17,838 nucleotides of DNA from Podila epigama (taxonomy: Eukaryota; Mortierellomycota; Mortierellomycetes; Mortierellales; Mortierellaceae): contig JAAAVE010000217.1 in assembly GCA_015679605.1 (NCBI GenBank), positions 1-17,838 of the forward strand, given 5' to 3'. Position numbers and translations under genes: made by a program. Below, piece after piece: positions 17,579 through 17,838 of the stretch (its first letter is position 1; every line of letters begins with the position of its first letter). Under the pieces are notes generated by a model. That model ran no database searches, had not been told where the DNA came from, and saw only the letters and a list, made by a program, of their open reading frames with translations.

Positions 17579-17838
17579 GTAAGTGATTTTCTTTCATTTC
17601 TCCATTGGTGTTTACTATTTTTTTTTTATTTTGTCGAGCGTACATGTCATGTTCTCTCGACACTCTGGGAGATGTACAATTCTTTCATTTGTGATCTGCT
17701 TTTTTGCCTGTTGCAAGGGCATTCAGTTTCTCCCTGTCTCGTATTCTTGACAATCAAAGAATATTTTACGAGTGCAACTATTTACAAGCGAGATTGCATT
17801 GTGAACATCCATCCATTCCTCATAAAAAAAAAAAAAAA

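Noticed and set aside
1-17838. Transposons, CRISPR arrays, rRNA genes, bacterial-type operons
   Set aside because: No transposase or reverse-transcriptase motifs, no regularly spaced repeats with unique spacers and no rRNA-like sequence were seen. The repeats present are short microsatellites and minisatellites.

Overview
The window reads as nuclear DNA of a filamentous fungus. Coding regions carry spliceosomal introns of about 115-210 nt with GTRNGN-like donors, YAG acceptors and CTGAC/TTGAC-type branch sites. Several genes have TATA boxes roughly 135 nt upstream of the ATG, followed by pyrimidine-rich leaders. Intergenic DNA is full of poly-T/poly-A runs and CA/GT microsatellites, and three very long ORFs encode Ser/Gln/Thr/His-rich disordered proteins. 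This style fits an early-diverging fungus, most likely Mucoromycota and perhaps Mortierellales. That placement is an inference from style, since no phylogenetic marker could be searched.

Layout, left to right. Positions 1-121 hold the first 40 codons of a minus-strand gene whose product looks like acetyl-CoA synthetase. Positions 122-1560 are a divergent intergenic region with a (TG)13 run and a CACTCA/CACATT-rich leader. 1561-2292 encodes a 243-residue secreted protein with six cysteines and no recognised domain. 3074-5611 and about 5812-7376 are two large low-complexity ORFs on the same strand. They are probably two exons of one gene of about 1363 residues, with an intron starting at 5601. 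7377-8759 is an upstream region rich in CAATGGTC/CCAAT elements with two TATA boxes. 8760-11342 encodes an 860-residue Ser/Gln-rich protein with two coiled coils. 12287-14494 is a seven-exon gene for a cation diffusion facilitator (CDF) metal transporter of 452 residues. 14670-16872 is a four-exon gene for the YL1/VPS72/Swc2 subunit of SWR1-type chromatin remodellers, 557 residues, with a 41-nt first exon. 17464 to the right edge is the first exon of a small membrane protein gene. The window ends in a run of 15 A.

The genes do not form an obvious pathway. They are a normal eukaryotic mix: acetate activation, an extracellular protein, two probable regulatory or scaffold proteins, metal efflux, and H2A.Z deposition. 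No transposon, CRISPR array, rRNA or tRNA was found. The best leads are the split disordered gene with a stop codon 9 nt into its intron, the CAATGGTC cluster before the 860-residue gene, the repeated CACTC-type leaders, the lineage-specific-looking secreted protein, and an in-frame micro-exon candidate in the CDF gene.
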